From NCBI GenBank assembly GCA_030374805.1, contig JARGSG010000218.1, positions 744,001 to 808,000 on the forward strand: a stretch of 64,000 nt of DNA, read 5' to 3'. The stretch is from Gracilaria gracilis. Its lineage: Eukaryota > Rhodophyta > Florideophyceae > Gracilariales > Gracilariaceae. The notes under the pieces are model-generated. The model was not told the DNA's origin. It did not search any database and saw only the letters and a list, made by a program, of their open reading frames with translations. Both the position numbers and the translations under genes were made by a program. Numbering within the stretch: the first letter of the stretch is position 1; each line of letters opens with the position of its first letter. Positions 62,007 to 64,000 of this stretch are shown here, in pieces.

Positions 62007-64000
62007 CTACGCTTCCTCCTGGTCGTTTTCCTGGTGGGGAGCAGGCTCCTCGACCAGTGTGACGGCCTGTGTCGGTCTTGGTGAGTACGTCTGGCGAGGC
62101 TGTCCGCCCTGGCGATATCCTACATCGTCCTTCGGGGTATCAGTTTTCCGTCCGGTCTGGTAGGCACTGTAATAGCCTTCCTCGCGGCGTTGCTGATAAT
62201 TAGCCTCCCGTATGGCCAGCAGCTTCTCCTTTAGGTCCGGGGGGAGCAACTGACAGCAGTTGGGCTCCCGCGAGAGGCAAATCCGACACGGTCTAACTGG
62301 TGCCTGCCCCTGGGGTTGCTGTACCCTGGAGCTGGCAGGACTGGGGTAAGACCGAACGGACTGAGCCGGCGTTGAAGCCGAGGGCGTAGTGGGAGGCGAG
62401 GGCATGGAAGACGCGCGGGATACCGCGAGAACATGTTCCTCGTCTTCATCCGATACGGAATAGATCGATTCCGACGGGGTATCGATACTGTGAACCTTCC
62501 GGGCGGTACGAGAGGACTCTTTCCGAACGGTTGGCTTTTGAGTATCGACCCGAACGGACTGTCTACGTGAGGCACGATGGGTGTCTCCGTACGATTCCGC
62601 GTAACGGGCAAGTGCATCGTATCCGATATTGGGATGCGAGGTGAGGTGATTCCTCACCTTTGACCGTATGGCGGCAAGGAGACCTTCGACGAAGATCCCC
62701 TTCAAATTCCGATCGGTAAAGACATTTCCGCAACGGAGGGCTTTCGTCCAGAGCTTCTGGGCGAATTCCGTTTCGAACATGCCTGACGCTTGGCGGTAGA
62801 GGGTGACCTCTGCGGCCGCGTCGGCAATGATCTCATCCGTTGCGTACGTGGTCAACAGAAAGTTGACTACCTCTTCGTACGTATGGAGAGACTCATCCCG
62901 AGTACGGTCGACAGCGCCAGACTCACCCTCGAGCCGAGACTGAACCAGAGCGTGCGCCGGTCCGGTCAGGTAAAACTGGAAACACCAGAGGGCTGCCCCC
63001 TCAGTGAGTCCGTTGTGGTTGCAAGCGGTTTTAAACCGCTGTAAGAAATTGAGCACCGATATCGGATCCGTCCCGGAAAAGGAATGACCCTTCATCTGGA
63101 CATTCAATTTCTTTTGGTAGCGCGCAATCTTGCGCGCCACCCGCGAATTGTACGTCTGGCTCCTCCTGAGCAACCTGTACGTACGGTAGTCCACCACTTT
63201 GGCGAACTTCTCGTTCAAGGGCCTGATGCGTTTTAGCATCAACCTGTCCGAACGGGAACGATACCGATCGGACTTCCCCCTCCGTCGAGGGCTGCGGGAG
63301 TGTCGGTCGACTTCCGAATCCGTGCGGTCGTCATCCGACGATGACTCCGAAGAGTCCGAGTCCGTTCTGGCTGATCTTCGCCTTCTCTGGCGGCGACGTT
63401 CTTTCCGTTTACGGGGCGCGTCATCCGAATCGGAACTTCCGCTCGGTCTACCGCCTCTGTGGCGGCGATTCCTCCTCTCGTCGGAGGAATCTCCTGAGCT
63501 TCCGTTCGGATGGTCCTGCGGGTTGACTGGCGGGAGGTACACTCCGGTCGGACCCCTCGTTGGGCCCTTCTTCAGTTCCGGTCGGTGTTGCCTCTCGCCG
63601 CTAGCGGGTGCATTGTCCGTACGGTCAATAAAAGATTTGGGTGGGTGGGTCGGTAGCTGAGCTACCAGTGCGGCCAGTGTACTGTTCAGAGCTGACGTAG
63701 CAGGTTCCGAACGGTCTGTCTTCAGGATATTCCTGACCATATCTTGTACGATCGGTGGAATATCCTGGTGCAGAAGCGCCGGGATTCGGTCCTTGAGGTA
63801 CGTCTCCACTGCCATGGGGACGTGGACCTCAATTTCCGTTCGGAGACTCTGCAGGGCGTAGGGAGCGATCCCTGCCCAGAGTTCCCGTGCGGTAGTCCGT
63901 TCGGTAAGGAGTGGCGGCGCGGGGCCAGCTTCGCCCCGCGGCGTCTTCTCCGTTCCGGGAAAGGGAGCGAGCGCGATTGCCTCGTCCTCGTTCCGTTCGG
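62007..64000 (-). CDS. gypsy-2 gag (partial, 5' end off the window)
   Basis: The frame has an ATG at 63813-63815 but stays open without stop to the window edge, and the upstream codons read as protein (e.g. GIAPYALQSLRTEIEV), so the true start lies beyond 64000. An Arg/Ser-rich low-complexity stretch (RSPRRRGKSDRYRSRSDR) precedes the gag capsid domain (FSGTDPISVLNFLQRFKTAC, EGAALWCFQFYLTGPAHALV, YRQASGMFETEFAQKLW). A CRICLSREPNC motif near the end could be a zinc site. At least 664 codons. Overlaps pol, which is in the -1 frame. Confidence 0.9.
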   Translation of the reverse strand, partial: ERNEDEAIALAPFPGTEKTPRGEAGPAPPLLTERTTARELWAGIAPYALQSLRTEIEVHVPMAVETYLKDRIPALLHQDIPPIVQDMVRNILKTDRSEPATSALNSTLAALVAQLPTHPPKSFIDRTDNAPASGERQHRPELKKGPTRGPTGVYLPPVNPQDHPNGSSGDSSDERRNRRHRGGRPSGSSDSDDAPRKRKERRRQRRRRSARTDSDSSESSSDDDRTDSEVDRHSRSPRRRGKSDRYRSRSDRLMLKRIRPLNEKFAKVVDYRTYRLLRRSQTYNSRVARKIARYQKKLNVQMKGHSFSGTDPISVLNFLQRFKTACNHNGLTEGAALWCFQFYLTGPAHALVQSRLEGESGAVDRTRDESLHTYEEVVNFLLTTYATDEIIADAAAEVTLYRQASGMFETEFAQKLWTKALRCGNVFTDRNLKGIFVEGLLAAIRSKVRNHLTSHPNIGYDALARYAESYGDTHRASRRQSVRVDTQKPTVRKESSRTARKVHSIDTPSESIYSVSDEDEEHVLAVSRASSMPSPPTTPSASTPAQSVRSYPSPASSRVQQPQGQAPVRPCRICLSREPNCCQLLPPDLKEKLLAIREANYQQRREEGYYSAYQTGRKTDTPKDDVGYRQGGQPRQTYSPRPTQAVTLVEEPAPHQENDQEEA

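Larger units (their letters stand above)
53660..64000 (-). mobile_element. GC-rich Ty3/gypsy chromovirus-like element (gypsy-2), runs off the right edge
   Basis: On the minus strand: gag (from beyond 64000), pol, then an antisense ORF, then a candidate 3' LTR. All parts are full of CCGNNCGG, absent from neighbouring DNA, which marks the extent (first copies at 53709 and 53735). The left boundary is between about 53650 and 53700; the 5' LTR is outside the window. Coding frames are intact. Confidence 0.85.

Noticed and set aside
1..64000. CRISPR arrays, bacterial operons or ribosome binding sites
   Set aside because: Introns, LTR retrotransposons and eukaryotic DNA transposons show this is eukaryotic nuclear DNA; no regularly spaced short repeats of CRISPR type were seen.

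Overview
The window is nuclear DNA of a eukaryote and is dominated by transposable elements. A few host-like genes suggest a photosynthetic alga: a heme peroxidase carries a chloroplast-type leader followed by a twin-arginine thylakoid-lumen signal. Genes are compact, introns are few and short (53-96 nt), and the repeats include piggyBac, Ty1/copia, Ty3/gypsy, a tyrosine-recombinase retroelement, MULE and a Harbinger-like element. This fits a florideophyte red alga (Chondrus-like). That assignment is inference; no rRNA or organelle marker is present.

Left part (1-22.4 kb). A ~2.27 kb host segment is present twice (1-2266 and 18681-20947). It holds the end of a Cys-rich secreted-protein gene and a C2H2 zinc-finger gene. 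In the left copy a 3.2 kb piggyBac element (2271-5504) sits at a TTAA site; the right copy keeps the empty site. Next come pieces of a minus-strand tyrosine-recombinase (DIRS/Ngaro-like) retroelement in the unusual order recombinase - repeat B - repeat A - gag - RT/RNase H (5.6-11.8 kb). A recent Ty3/gypsy chromovirus (11839-17174, TSD GAGAA) is inserted at an A/B repeat junction. A third zinc-finger gene (21346-21978) is an inverted, diverged copy of the second, and a 301 bp piggyBac MITE follows.

Middle (22.4-33.4 kb). Host-like genes: lumenal peroxidase with one intron, a 3-TM protein and a small secreted protein. A decayed MULE region with an Ulp1-type protease follows.

Nested stack (33.4-44.9 kb). 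A Ty1/copia element with 345-346 bp LTRs and a half-tRNA(iMet) primer site is split inside its gag zinc knuckle by a second piggyBac (33926-41040, TTAA on both sides). That piggyBac in turn appears to contain a Harbinger/IS5-like DDE transposon with a spliced divergent partner gene. Both piggyBac copies carry the same convergent second gene, 2 bp from the transposase stop.

Right part (44.9-64 kb). It holds an unknown gene with one stop codon, a gag-only gypsy deletion derivative (48295-49889, TSD CTTTT), two ~120 bp foldback elements, the 3' end of an AT-rich gypsy element with two extra post-pol ORFs, and a GC-rich intact gypsy element running off the right edge. This last element has gag, a pol open reading frame with chromodomain, a 732-aa antisense ORF between pol and its LTR, and a palindromic 8-mer CCGNNCGG dozens of times through coding and non-coding DNA alike. 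The motif array plus the antisense protein is the best candidate for an undescribed system here, followed by the two-gene piggyBac.
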